Made by a program: the position numbers and the translations under genes. From positions 620,001 through 684,000 of the forward strand of contig JAJQRF010000002.1 of the NCBI GenBank assembly GCA_021228405.1: 64,000 nt of DNA, read 5' to 3'. Source of the stretch: Pyrinomonadaceae bacterium (lineage in GTDB: Bacteria > Acidobacteriota > Blastocatellia > Pyrinomonadales > Pyrinomonadaceae). Position 1 is the stretch's first letter. Each line of letters opens with the position of its first letter. Under the pieces are notes generated by a model. That model saw nothing but the letters and a program-made list of their open reading frames with translations. It did no database searches and was not told the DNA's origin. This document shows positions 7,446 to 14,847 of the stretch, in pieces.

Positions 7446-8090
7446 CTAAACGGAATTTCCGCATTGCTTGCGGTAGTAATTGATGCTGTAGATTTCGTTT
7501 TGCCTTCGTTGGAAAATATTTTTCTGCAAGTTTAGCTGGTCTGACGATTCGACGGAAAATCCCAAATCCTGAATAGAACCAGAATGCGAATCGTAAAAAA
7601 GTGCCGATATTTTTACCCTTGCACCTTGCTTCCATCGCTTTTTGATTATGGCGGAATCACCGATGTTCAAAACTTGTTTCAAGACATTCAATCTGGAAAT
7701 AAGTTCTAATTGACCCGAAAAATTCAGATCATCCGGCAGAGATTGATTTTGAAAGGCAAAGTGAGAAAGCGGCACCGCCCAATTATTTAGAAAATCAAAT
7801 CTCTTGCCGCTTTCATCCAAACTTAAGCGAAGTATCTGGCATTCGTTGTGTCCGAATACGAAAATGTTTTCCGAATTCTGCACTTCAACCGCAAACTGTA
7901 AAGCAGTTTGAAAGCTTATGTCACTTAAAAGCCCCATATTTCCGGCATTTTTATGTGTAAACTGCTTCAACTCGGAATATGCGGGAGAATATGAACAGTC
8001 AATGCAAGACAACCAGAAATCATTGTTTCGACTATACCTTACCGCAAAATCTTCTTCCGAAACTTTCGTGCTTTTCTTCAAAATATCCAT
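7446..8090 (-). CDS. Beta-carbonic-anhydrase-like protein, altered active site
   Basis: 214 residues that follow the beta-carbonic anhydrase pattern: F-W-L-S-C-I-D (residues 25-31), then H-K-N-A-G-N (46-51), S-I-S-F-Q-type helix and V-F-G-H-N-E-C (78-84). The zinc ligands Cys29, His81 and Cys84 and Asp31 are present. The Arg of the usual C-x-D-S-R motif, which pairs with the Asp to open the active site, is replaced (C-I-D-C-S). The long C-terminal part is diverged. It begins 34 bases after the icd stop and is probably co-transcribed. CO2 hydration is possible but a changed or lost activity is as likely. Confidence 0.6.
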   Translation of the reverse strand: MDILKKSTKVSEEDFAVRYSRNNDFWLSCIDCSYSPAYSELKQFTHKNAGNMGLLSDISFQTALQFAVEVQNSENIFVFGHNECQILRLSLDESGKRFDFLNNWAVPLSHFAFQNQSLPDDLNFSGQLELISRLNVLKQVLNIGDSAIIKKRWKQGARVKISALFYDSHSGSIQDLGFSVESSDQLNLQKNIFQRRQNEIYSINYYRKQCGNSV

Positions 8091-8124
8091 TTCTAAAATT
8101 GCCTCTCCGGAAATTCAAACTAAA

Positions 8125-9585
8125 TTATTGTCCCTGACCGAGCGAATAGCCCTTCTCGCCGTCAAATTCGCAGAGCGTTTCGATCTTGATAAAGTCCAGC
8201 CCGAGCTCGTTGACGCGTCCGAGAAGATTGATAATTTGCGGATGGCGGACAATTTTATTATCGTTTTCCGCTATGAAACGGCAACGCCAATGATCCGTGC
8301 AAAAGGTTTCCGGCAAACCGTTCGGATAAACTTTAACTCCGCGATTTGTAATCATTTGCAGTTTAACTCCGTCACCGTTTACCTTCTCCAGCAGGTTGCC
8401 GAGCTCGTTCGGCGAACCGTATTTCCAATCGAGAAAAACATCAACGCCGACCATTTCCTTCTTCTCGCCGTGCGAATGACCGTTTGTTTTGGAAATCTTC
8501 GGGAGATTCACTGATTTTGCCGAATATTTGACCGGTTTCAGCGTTTCGGGTTTTTGTCCGAGCCGATTCATAACCGCTTCGGCAAATGCACGCGTGCCGA
8601 CTTCTTTTTTACTCACGCCTTCCTTGAAAACATCGTTCGTATGAATCCCGTCCTCGATGGTTTTCAGCCACGCGTTATGAATTCTTTCGGCGGCTTCGGT
8701 TTGATTCAGATGAACCAACATCATAATCGCGCCGTGCAGAAGTCCTGACGGATTTGCGATGTTCTGCCCCGCAATCTTCGGTGCAGAGCCGTGAATCGCT
8801 TCAAACATCGCAATGTTTTCGCCGATATTTGCCGAACCTGCCAGACCGATCGAACCGGCGATCTGCGCCGCGACATCGGAAAGAATGTCGCCGTAGAGAT
8901 TCGGCAGAATAATAACATCGAAATCGTCGGGCGTATCCGACAATTTTGCCGAACCGATGTCAACGATCCAATGTTCGTTTTCGATGTCGGAATACTGGGC
9001 GGCGACTTCGTCAAAAACCTTGTGAAACAACCCATCGGTCATTTTCATAATGTTGTCTTTCGTGAAACACGTAACTTTTTTGCGATTGTGTTGACGGGCG
9101 TATTCAAAGCCGTAACGGATGATCTTTTCGCAACCCGGACGCGTGATGATCTTCAAGCATTGGTAAACCTGCGACGTTTGACGATGCTCGATCCCGGCGT
9201 AAAGGTCTTCTTCGTTTTCGCGAATAATGACCAAATCCATTTTCGGATGTTTCGTATCAACGAACGGTGCGTAGGAAACACACGGACGAACGTTTGCGAA
9301 AAGTCCCAAAGTCTTGCGAACCGTCACGTTCAGCGATTTATAGCCGCCGCCTTGCGGAGTCGTGATCGGTGCTTTCAGAAAAACTTTTGTGCGTCTTAGC
9401 GAATCCCACGATTCAGTTGAGATTCCGGCAGTGTTACCGGAAAGATATACTTTCTCGCCGATCTCAATCATTTCGATGTCGAGTTTTGCGCCGCTCTCTT
9501 CAAGAATATCAAGAGTTGCCGACATAATTTCAGGTCCGATTCCGTCACCGTATGCAACCGTTATTGCGCTTTTTTCGTTTTTCAT
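8125..9585 (-). CDS. icd: NADP-dependent isocitrate dehydrogenase, Thermus type
   Basis: A 486-residue member of the isocitrate/isopropylmalate dehydrogenase family. G-D-G-I-G-P-E-I opens the first strand, R-E-N-E-E-D-L-Y-A-G-I-E-H is the substrate loop, and the N-L-Y-G-D-I-L-S-D and H-G-S-A-P-K-I-A-G-Q motifs hold the Mg2+/cofactor site. The extra C-terminal domain of about 140 residues is the hallmark of the Thermus-type enzyme and explains the length. The enzyme oxidises isocitrate to 2-oxoglutarate in the TCA cycle. A ribosome site (GGATG AAGAAAA region) precedes the ATG. Confidence 0.88.
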   Translation of the reverse strand: MKNEKSAITVAYGDGIGPEIMSATLDILEESGAKLDIEMIEIGEKVYLSGNTAGISTESWDSLRRTKVFLKAPITTPQGGGYKSLNVTVRKTLGLFANVRPCVSYAPFVDTKHPKMDLVIIRENEEDLYAGIEHRQTSQVYQCLKIITRPGCEKIIRYGFEYARQHNRKKVTCFTKDNIMKMTDGLFHKVFDEVAAQYSDIENEHWIVDIGSAKLSDTPDDFDVIILPNLYGDILSDVAAQIAGSIGLAGSANIGENIAMFEAIHGSAPKIAGQNIANPSGLLHGAIMMLVHLNQTEAAERIHNAWLKTIEDGIHTNDVFKEGVSKKEVGTRAFAEAVMNRLGQKPETLKPVKYSAKSVNLPKISKTNGHSHGEKKEMVGVDVFLDWKYGSPNELGNLLEKVNGDGVKLQMITNRGVKVYPNGLPETFCTDHWRCRFIAENDNKIVRHPQIINLLGRVNELGLDFIKIETLCEFDGEKGYSLGQGQ

Positions 9586-9722
9586 TTTTCTTCATCCTTT
9601 GTTAATTTTTTGAATTTCAGACACACTTCTATCACCCCGTCAGGAATAGACCGACAGACTTATAACGTAACCTTCAAATAAGGTTTTGGACTTACTCTGA
9701 CTTATCTTGTGCTGAAAGACCT

Positions 9723-10124
9723 TTAAGCCAATGAAATCATAACTTCGGTTGCCTTAAACAGCGCGGCGGCTCTCATTCCTTTTCTCAATCCCAATTCTTC
9801 GCATCCGCTCCGCGTGATGATCGAAATGATTATCTGACCTCCGACGTTCATTTTGACTTCGGCAAAAAGCCCTTCATACCTTACTTCCAAAACCTCACCG
9901 ACCAGCCTGTTTCGGACACTGATCGGCTCGCTGCTTTTAGAAGAGTTTCCATTCTGTTCAAGCTCCTTTTCGCCCGTGATCCGCCGTATTTCCTCTTCGG
10001 GAATACGATGATGTCCGCCCGGCGTTTTAATTGACTTGATCTTTCCTTCATAAATCCACTGCTTAATTGTTGGATAACTTATACCGATTTGTTCGGCAGC
10101 GTCTTTTGTCTTAAAAGACTTCAC
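9723..10124 (-). CDS. HTH-TOBE (Mop) regulator
   Basis: 133 residues in two parts. Residues 1-55 are a MerR/excisionase-type winged helix (T-K-D-A-A-E-Q-I-G-I-S-Y-P-T-I-K-Q-W, then the G-G-H-H-R-I-P wing). Residues 70-133 are a TOBE/Mop domain (N-R-L-V-G-E-V-L-E-V-R ... V-M-I-S-L-A) that in other proteins binds molybdate or tungstate. This pairing is found in small regulators of molybdate-type genes. Upstream are several ATACGA copies that could be its operator. No molybdenum gene is nearby, so the ligand is inferred from the domain alone. Confidence 0.75.
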   Translation of the reverse strand: MKSFKTKDAAEQIGISYPTIKQWIYEGKIKSIKTPGGHHRIPEEEIRRITGEKELEQNGNSSKSSEPISVRNRLVGEVLEVRYEGLFAEVKMNVGGQIIISIITRSGCEELGLRKGMRAAALFKATEVMISLA

Positions 10125-10280
10125 TAAAACTGTTATACTAATTTATACGAATCTCGTCAAATCTATTACGAAAATATTTGATTTTATATACGATAATATA
10201 CGATTTTATATAAAAATTTCCAAAAATATACGAATCTAGCCGTTTTTCACTTGACAGTAAAAATATTTATTAAATAAAGT
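10125..10280. promoter_or_regulatory. Divergent control region with ATACGA repeats and riboswitch promoter
   Basis: The gap between the HTH-TOBE gene and the riboswitch contains repeated ATACGA units: one near 10145, a pair in a near-palindrome around 10187-10205, and one near 10228. Copies in a short regulator promoter suggest an operator. For the plus strand a promoter fits: TTGACA at 10251-10256, 18-base spacer, TAAAGT at 10275-10280, which would start RNA close to 10287, exactly where the riboswitch begins. Confidence 0.55.
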
Positions 10281-10288
10281 AACGATTG

Positions 10289-10388
10289 TGTGAAAGGGGA
10301 GTAGATCACCCGTGCGGTTTGATGCGATCGTCAATACGTTCAGAGAAATCTGAGCCGGTTCATCAAAAAAGTATCGAGACCTTTCGTA
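10289..10388 (+). ncRNA. yybP-ykoY (Mn2+) riboswitch
   Basis: The conserved opening GAAAGGGGAGTAG (10292-10304) and closing GAGACCTTTC (10376-10385) of the yybP-ykoY class are present; their GAAAGG and CCTTTC ends pair as stem P1. Between them are GTCAATACG and TGAGCCGG segments typical of the internal arms. This RNA class binds Mn2+. Downstream, CTTTCACA (10428-10435), just before the AAAGGATG ribosome site, is complementary to TGTGAAAG (10289-10296) at the 5' strand of P1, giving a plausible switch by alternative pairing. The regulated gene is an outer-membrane barrel. Confidence 0.75.
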
Positions 10389-10448
10389 GGTGTTGTTTAT
10401 TTAAGCAATTTCTGCGAGAGGTTTTTTCTTTCACAGGCAAAGGATGAA

Positions 10449-11126
10449 ATGAAAAAAATAATTTTATTGAGTTTATTGAGTTTACTTTTTTCCGTAGACG
10501 CTTTTTCTCAAACTCGCTATGAAACCGATTTCCAGCTTTGGAACGATACGCAAATAATCGTTCCGCTCAACAAAAAGAAAGACTGGAACTTTGTTATATG
10601 GACGTTTGGGCGTTTCGGAAACAATGTGAAAACGACAACCGATGCACGAATCGGCGGTCTGCTTACGAAAAAAGTTAATAAATATGTCACGCTCGGCGGC
10701 GGGTATCTGTATCGCTACTCAAATCCGACTTTCAAACTGAAACGATATGAAAGCCGTTATCTCGGACTTGCGACTTTTACGGCTCCGCTCAGTAAAGACA
10801 AAAAATGGACTTTGGTAAATCGTAATATGTATCAATACGAAGACCGTTATTCGCGCCCGAATGCGACCGTTATTCGGAATCGTTTCTGGGTAAAACGCGA
10901 AGTTACGATCTCGGAAAAAAAGTTTGAGCCGTTCGTTTCGTTTGAAACATTTTACGATTTTCGTTTGAAAGATTTTGCCCGTTACAGAACGCAGGCGGGA
11001 GTTTCACATAAATTCAATAGCAAATTTTCAGCCGATATTTACTATGTTCGGCAGGACGAAACGGGAAACCGGCTTCGTCCGGGAACACTAAACGGAATCG
11101 GAACCAGTTTCCGTGTAAATCTATAA
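10449..11126 (+). CDS. DUF2490-like outer-membrane beta-barrel protein
   Basis: A 225-residue protein with a signal peptide (M-K-K-I-I-L-L-S core, cleavage near A-F-S-Q). The rest alternates aromatic and polar residues in about ten short strands and ends in a strand with C-terminal N-L, as expected of an outer-membrane barrel; the pattern resembles DUF2490. The start follows an AAAGGA ribosome site. It lies directly behind the putative Mn2+ riboswitch, so a role in metal passage or metal stress at the outer membrane is a reasonable inference, although the family itself has no known function. Confidence 0.7.
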   Translation: MKKIILLSLLSLLFSVDAFSQTRYETDFQLWNDTQIIVPLNKKKDWNFVIWTFGRFGNNVKTTTDARIGGLLTKKVNKYVTLGGGYLYRYSNPTFKLKRYESRYLGLATFTAPLSKDKKWTLVNRNMYQYEDRYSRPNATVIRNRFWVKREVTISEKKFEPFVSFETFYDFRLKDFARYRTQAGVSHKFNSKFSADIYYVRQDETGNRLRPGTLNGIGTSFRVNL

Positions 11127-11166
11127 AAACATAAATTAAAGAGCTAAAAATAGGGAAAATAAAAAA

Positions 11167-11709
11167 ATGAAAAAAATAATTCTGGTTTTAACAATCGTTT
11201 TGGGGCTGTCAACCCTGAGTTTCGGACAAAAGGCTTCGAGCTTTAACATTACTGAACAGATGATCGCCGATGCGCAAAAAGCCTGGTGCGGAGCATTGGT
11301 TCAGATCAATGAGGCGAAGGAAAGAGGAGAAGATTATAAAAAAGTCGCTTCCGACGTTATCGATGCGGCTTATTATTATCAAGCCGGTCCTGTTCTTTTT
11401 AAACCTACTTTGACGAGCGGCGACCAAACTTTCCGAATGGACAAGGAAGGGGCTATGGCTTATTTCGTCGGAGGAAACGATAAATATAAAAACGACAACG
11501 GATTCGCTTTGCGCGGCTGGAAAAAATGCGAAAGCAAACCGAGAGGTTTGATTTTGAACGGCGATATGGCGATTTCTATGGGAAATGTTTATATCTGGAA
11601 TGCCAGAGGCGAGGAAACGGTAGTTGACAAAACCTGGGGCTATAAACTGGACGAGAAAGGCAGTTTAAGGATCATCTTGCATCATTCTTCATTGCCCTTC
11701 AAACCATAA
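11167..11709 (+). CDS. Secreted SnoaL/CaMKII-association-like protein
   Basis: 180 residues with a signal peptide (M-K-K-I-I-L-V, cleavage near S-F-G-Q). The mature part matches a widespread periplasmic group, sometimes labelled phosphoribosyl-AMP cyclohydrolase in databases, with V-L-F-K-P-T-L, Y-F-V-G-G and the C-terminal R-I-I-L-H-H-S-S-L-P-F motif. The fold is SnoaL/NTF2-like; no cyclohydrolase zinc site is visible, so I do not transfer that name. It sits 40 bases after the barrel gene, probably in the same riboswitch-led transcript. Confidence 0.6.
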   Translation: MKKIILVLTIVLGLSTLSFGQKASSFNITEQMIADAQKAWCGALVQINEAKERGEDYKKVASDVIDAAYYYQAGPVLFKPTLTSGDQTFRMDKEGAMAYFVGGNDKYKNDNGFALRGWKKCESKPRGLILNGDMAISMGNVYIWNARGEETVVDKTWGYKLDEKGSLRIILHHSSLPFKP

Positions 11710-11762
11710 ATTAAAGAGGCTGTCATAAAAAAGAACAGCTATCAAAAGCGGTCATTGTGTGA

Positions 11763-11790
11763 AGCCTAAGTCAAATTTAAGACTTAGGCT
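11763..11790. terminator. 10-bp hairpin after the barrel operon
   Basis: Perfect inverted repeat AGCCTAAGTC (11763-11772) with GACTTAGGCT (11781-11790) and an 8-base loop, 54 bases after the stop of the secreted protein. A T run is lacking, so it may be a weak terminator or an RNA 3'-end structure. Confidence 0.45.
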
Positions 11791-11993
11791 CAAACTCTGC
11801 CTTTCGCTCTATCCCTTCATAAACCTGTCATAAACGAACTGGAAGGTTTAGTTATGTATCAGTTGGGAATATATAGAGCAAAACGTTTTGATTGAACAAG
11901 AATTCATCGTTTGAAACGGTTATCCGGTTGGGCTTGGCTTAACTGCCAAATTAATGCTTACTTGTGATTTTAGAACTTCCAAAAAAATCTGAA

Positions 11994-12845
11994 ATGGAAT
12001 CAGCGATTTATGAAGGACGACAAGTTGCTTTGGCGACAAAGCACGGGAAGGAACGCGTTCTCACGCGTCCGATGAAAGCCGCCTTAGGGCTTGAAGTAGT
12101 CGTCCCTGCTAAAATAGAAACAGACGCGTTTGGAACCTTTACCGGGGAAATCGAACGACCGGGAAGTCCTCTCCGTGTTTTGCTATACAAAGCCCGGCTC
12201 GGATTAAAACAAACCGGACTAAAGCTCGGTTTGGCTAATGAGGGAAGTTTTTATCCGCATCCCGCAATGCCGTTCGTTACGGTCGACGACGAATTGATGG
12301 TTTTCATTGACGAAGAGATCGGTTTAAATATTGTCGAACGATTAGTTGCCGCAAAAACTAATTACACCCGGATAAAAGTTCAGTCGATGGAAGAACTTAA
12401 AGACTTTCTGCGGCGCGTTTGTTTCCCTTCGCACGCTGTTATCGTGCGTCCGAACGACCGCCTAACGCCGGATTTTATTTTCAAAGGATTGAACGATTTT
12501 GAAGCCGTAAAGCGCGCGGTAGAAATATGCCTGAAGGCTTCAAACGACCGGACGGCACATATTGAAACCGATATGCGGGCACATTTGAATCCGACAAGAA
12601 TGCGTGTTATCCGTCAGCTTGCATTCAAACTCGCCAGACGCTTGAAATGTCTTTGTCCGATTTGCAGTGCACCGGGTTTCGGATTAATCAAAACCGAATC
12701 CGGATTACCTTGCCGCTCCTGTCAAACTCCAACTGAATTACTAAACTTCGAGATTCACGGATGTCAAAAATGCAGTTACGAAATGAAAAAAATGAATACC
12801 GATCTTAAAGCCGATCGTGCTTATTGCTCAAACTGCAATCCCTGA
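11994..12845 (+). CDS. DUF6671-like protein with C-terminal zinc ribbons
   Basis: The frame can start at GTG 11964, but the ATG at 11994 gives the natural start (M-E-S-A-I-Y-E-G-R followed by V-A-L-A-T-K-H-G-K-E). The product of 283 residues has an N-terminal domain of unknown function, which I associate with DUF6671, and a C-terminal region with four Cys pairs (C-L-C-P-I-C, C-R-S-C, C-Q-K-C, C-S-N-C) arranged as two zinc ribbons. The stop codon lies 40 bp before the left end of the Tn7-like transposon, so its 3' flank is the insertion site. Confidence 0.6.
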   Translation: MESAIYEGRQVALATKHGKERVLTRPMKAALGLEVVVPAKIETDAFGTFTGEIERPGSPLRVLLYKARLGLKQTGLKLGLANEGSFYPHPAMPFVTVDDELMVFIDEEIGLNIVERLVAAKTNYTRIKVQSMEELKDFLRRVCFPSHAVIVRPNDRLTPDFIFKGLNDFEAVKRAVEICLKASNDRTAHIETDMRAHLNPTRMRVIRQLAFKLARRLKCLCPICSAPGFGLIKTESGLPCRSCQTPTELLNFEIHGCQKCSYEMKKMNTDLKADRAYCSNCNP

Positions 12846-12880
12846 AACATACCGACGGAAGAATTTTCCAAAATAAAAAT

Positions 12881-12885
12881 ATAAG
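12881..12885. repeat. Target-site duplication, left copy (ATAAG)
   Basis: ATAAG directly precedes the terminal TGTTAG of the transposon and is repeated directly after the terminal CTAACA at 42399-42403. Five base pairs is the duplication size of Tn7-family transposition. Confidence 0.85.
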
Positions 12886-13018
12886 TGTTAGATCGCTCAT
12901 AAATTGAAAATCGCCTTCTACTAAAATCAACAACTTGGAAAATAAATTCGCGCATAATGTGAAAAAACTGTAGCGCATAATGTGAAAATTTCTGCCATTT
13001 TTAGCGCATAAAATGAAA
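12886..13018 (+). repeat. Transposon left end with four TnsB-type sites
   Basis: Site L1 at the terminus is diverged (TGTTAGATCGCTCATAAATTG). L2 (12950-12965) and L3 (12973-12988) are identical, GCGCATAATGTGAAAA. L4 (13003-13018) is GCGCATAAAATGAAAT. All point inward. Multiple spaced sites at this end match the asymmetric site arrangement of Tn7-family ends. Confidence 0.85.
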
Positions 13019-13053
13019 TTTTCTGAAATAGACGGAATTTTTATTTTTATTGT

Positions 13054-13860
13054 CTAATTTTTATTTGCTTGAATTGTAAACATTAAAGGGAAAAATTCGT
13101 GGTTGGACGGAAAACCCCACATAGAATCTGACCGCTTTTCAAGAAAAGAGTACCGTTGCCAAGTTAAAAAAGGATATTCCTCGAAGGAAATCAGCCTTAA
13201 ACCGCTTTTCAATATTGAATTAATTATACTATCTAAACGATGAAACCATTGATAGGATCGGCTTTCAACTGGCGCAGATCGTAAAGCATAAGAGCCTTGT
13301 TCTATCTTATATGTTGGGGCAATGCTACGGAAATATAATTCACTTAATTCAAGGCTATCTATACTTACCTCTTTATTGAAAAGCAACGCAAATGGATGAA
13401 TATCTTGTATGTAGAAAATTCCGTTAGGTTTTAAAAAATGAGAAACTATCTCAGCCCATTTTTCAAGATTTGGTAACCAGTTAAGGACACCGTTTGAAGT
13501 GAAAATGACGTCAAAATTAGCTTTCAAATTTTCAGGCAGATCGTATAAATTAGATTGAATAAAAGTTGCCGGAATGTCCAACTCTTTAGCCAACTCTTGT
13601 GCAAAATTTATTGATTCTGTGGAAAAATCCACACCAGTTACGTTTGCTCCTTGCCGAGCAAACGAGAGCGTATCAAGTCCAAGATGGCATTGTAAGTGGA
13701 GAAGTGATTTTCCACTTACGTTACATAAAGTTGATTTGGTTATAGGATCAAGAGTATCAATTCCGAACCTAAAACTTTCGATATTGTAAAAATTAGAATT
13801 AATATGAAGTTTAGTCCAACAATTCCATAAATCCTGATTGACTGAAAAATAAGATTCCAT
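13054..13860 (-). CDS. Class I SAM-dependent methyltransferase
   Basis: A 268-residue methyltransferase. The SAM site is visible as L-L-H-L-Q-C-H-L-G-L-D-T (near residues 52-63), followed by the acidic residue of V-T-G-V-D-F-S and the D-V-I-F-T-S-N-G strand. It resembles the Methyltransf_11/UbiE-like group with small-molecule substrates; no target is identifiable. It is the last gene of the minus-strand cargo block that begins at the radical SAM gene, and ends just inside the left transposon end. A role with the neighbouring methyltransferase and STAND ATPase is an inference from position. Confidence 0.8.
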   Translation of the reverse strand: MESYFSVNQDLWNCWTKLHINSNFYNIESFRFGIDTLDPITKSTLCNVSGKSLLHLQCHLGLDTLSFARQGANVTGVDFSTESINFAQELAKELDIPATFIQSNLYDLPENLKANFDVIFTSNGVLNWLPNLEKWAEIVSHFLKPNGIFYIQDIHPFALLFNKEVSIDSLELSELYFRSIAPTYKIEQGSYALRSAPVESRSYQWFHRLDSIINSILKSGLRLISFEEYPFLTWQRYSFLEKRSDSMWGFPSNHEFFPLMFTIQANKN

Positions 13861-13910
13861 ATAACAGACTCAGATGATGAGTAAAAAACAAATTTCTTTT
13901 TTTTATAAAA

Positions 13911-14831
13911 TCAACTTTTTCTCTGACCGATTATTAATATATTTTCTTCTGGAAAATTAACTTTAGGCGTTAAAATTTCAACCCTTTTTTTCCAACTTTC
14001 AATATGTGGAGAAGCACAATCTAAATTTAATATATTAAAATCGAGTTTTTCTAAACATTCAATGAACTCCTTTCTCTTGAAATATTGGTAGCTTTCCCAT
14101 TTTTCAATTTCCCACAAATCACTGTTAATAAATCTTGTTTTTGTAATGTATCTAGTAAAATTATGTACTGATATGTTTACGCAATTATTTTGCTGTGTTT
14201 GATAATAATTTATTTGAAATGCTTTATACTCATCAACAAATTTTCTGAATTCATTAAATGATTCTTTTGACTTAAACCTTATAGTTAATTCAAAAGTCCC
14301 GGGTAGCGAATGGTCAACTCCGTCAAAAATGAGAATATAACCATGCTCTTTAAAGATTGGAAAATTATTACTGATTGCTTCAAAAACTGCTTCTTGACCA
14401 ACAATTTGATTAATTTCCATTAGTTGAGTGGAATATTTTGATGAATATATTTCATGAAGCGTTCCAACAAACATCACTAAATCAAAAGGTTGAAAATCCA
14501 CCGATAAATTCACATAATCTGCGAGTATAAATTCTGTTTGCGGATAGAATTTTTCAGCTTTTTCAATTGCGTCAGGTTGACTGTCAATTCCTACGCTCAT
14601 CTCAATTGGAACATCATCCGCTGCACATAGTTTTAATAAGTCACCTAATATATGCCCTTCACCACAGCCAAGTTCAATTACCCTTAGCGGCTTTTTTTTG
14701 TCTTCATATAAATTTTTAAGTAATTGATTAGCAGCAACTACTGCTCTCATTTTACCTTGAGGATGTTGAAGACTTTTCAGCCTTTCCTGCCAGTAAATAT
14801 CACGTACAATTTTATTATTTTGGATTTTCAT
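13911..14831 (-). CDS. SAM-dependent methyltransferase
   Basis: Start chosen at ATG 14831 (M-K-I-Q-N-N-K), behind an AAGGGG stretch; the in-frame ATG at 14870 would overlap the STAND gene by 23 bases and is possible. The 306-residue product has a clear SAM motif V-I-E-L-G-C-G-E-G-H and motif V-G-I-D-S-Q-P-D-A, and a C-terminal half that I do not recognise. Substrate unknown. Tight spacing to the STAND ATPase gene implies joint expression. Confidence 0.75.
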   Translation of the reverse strand: MKIQNNKIVRDIYWQERLKSLQHPQGKMRAVVAANQLLKNLYEDKKKPLRVIELGCGEGHILGDLLKLCAADDVPIEMSVGIDSQPDAIEKAEKFYPQTEFILADYVNLSVDFQPFDLVMFVGTLHEIYSSKYSTQLMEINQIVGQEAVFEAISNNFPIFKEHGYILIFDGVDHSLPGTFELTIRFKSKESFNEFRKFVDEYKAFQINYYQTQQNNCVNISVHNFTRYITKTRFINSDLWEIEKWESYQYFKRKEFIECLEKLDFNILNLDCASPHIESWKKRVEILTPKVNFPEENILIIGQRKS

Positions 14832-14847
14832 ACCCCTTGCGGTCGCT

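Noticed and set aside
7918-8514. Plus-strand frame bridging the carbonic-anhydrase-like gene and icd
   Set aside because: It overlaps two real genes on the opposite strand and shows no domain.
8791-9399. Long plus-strand frame opposite icd
   Set aside because: Antisense shadow of the isocitrate dehydrogenase gene; Arg/Phe/Asn-rich with no ribosome site or family pattern.
11167-11709. Phosphoribosyl-AMP cyclohydrolase (HisI)
   Set aside because: Exported protein without the HisI zinc motifs; the name is a frequent mis-annotation of this periplasmic group.
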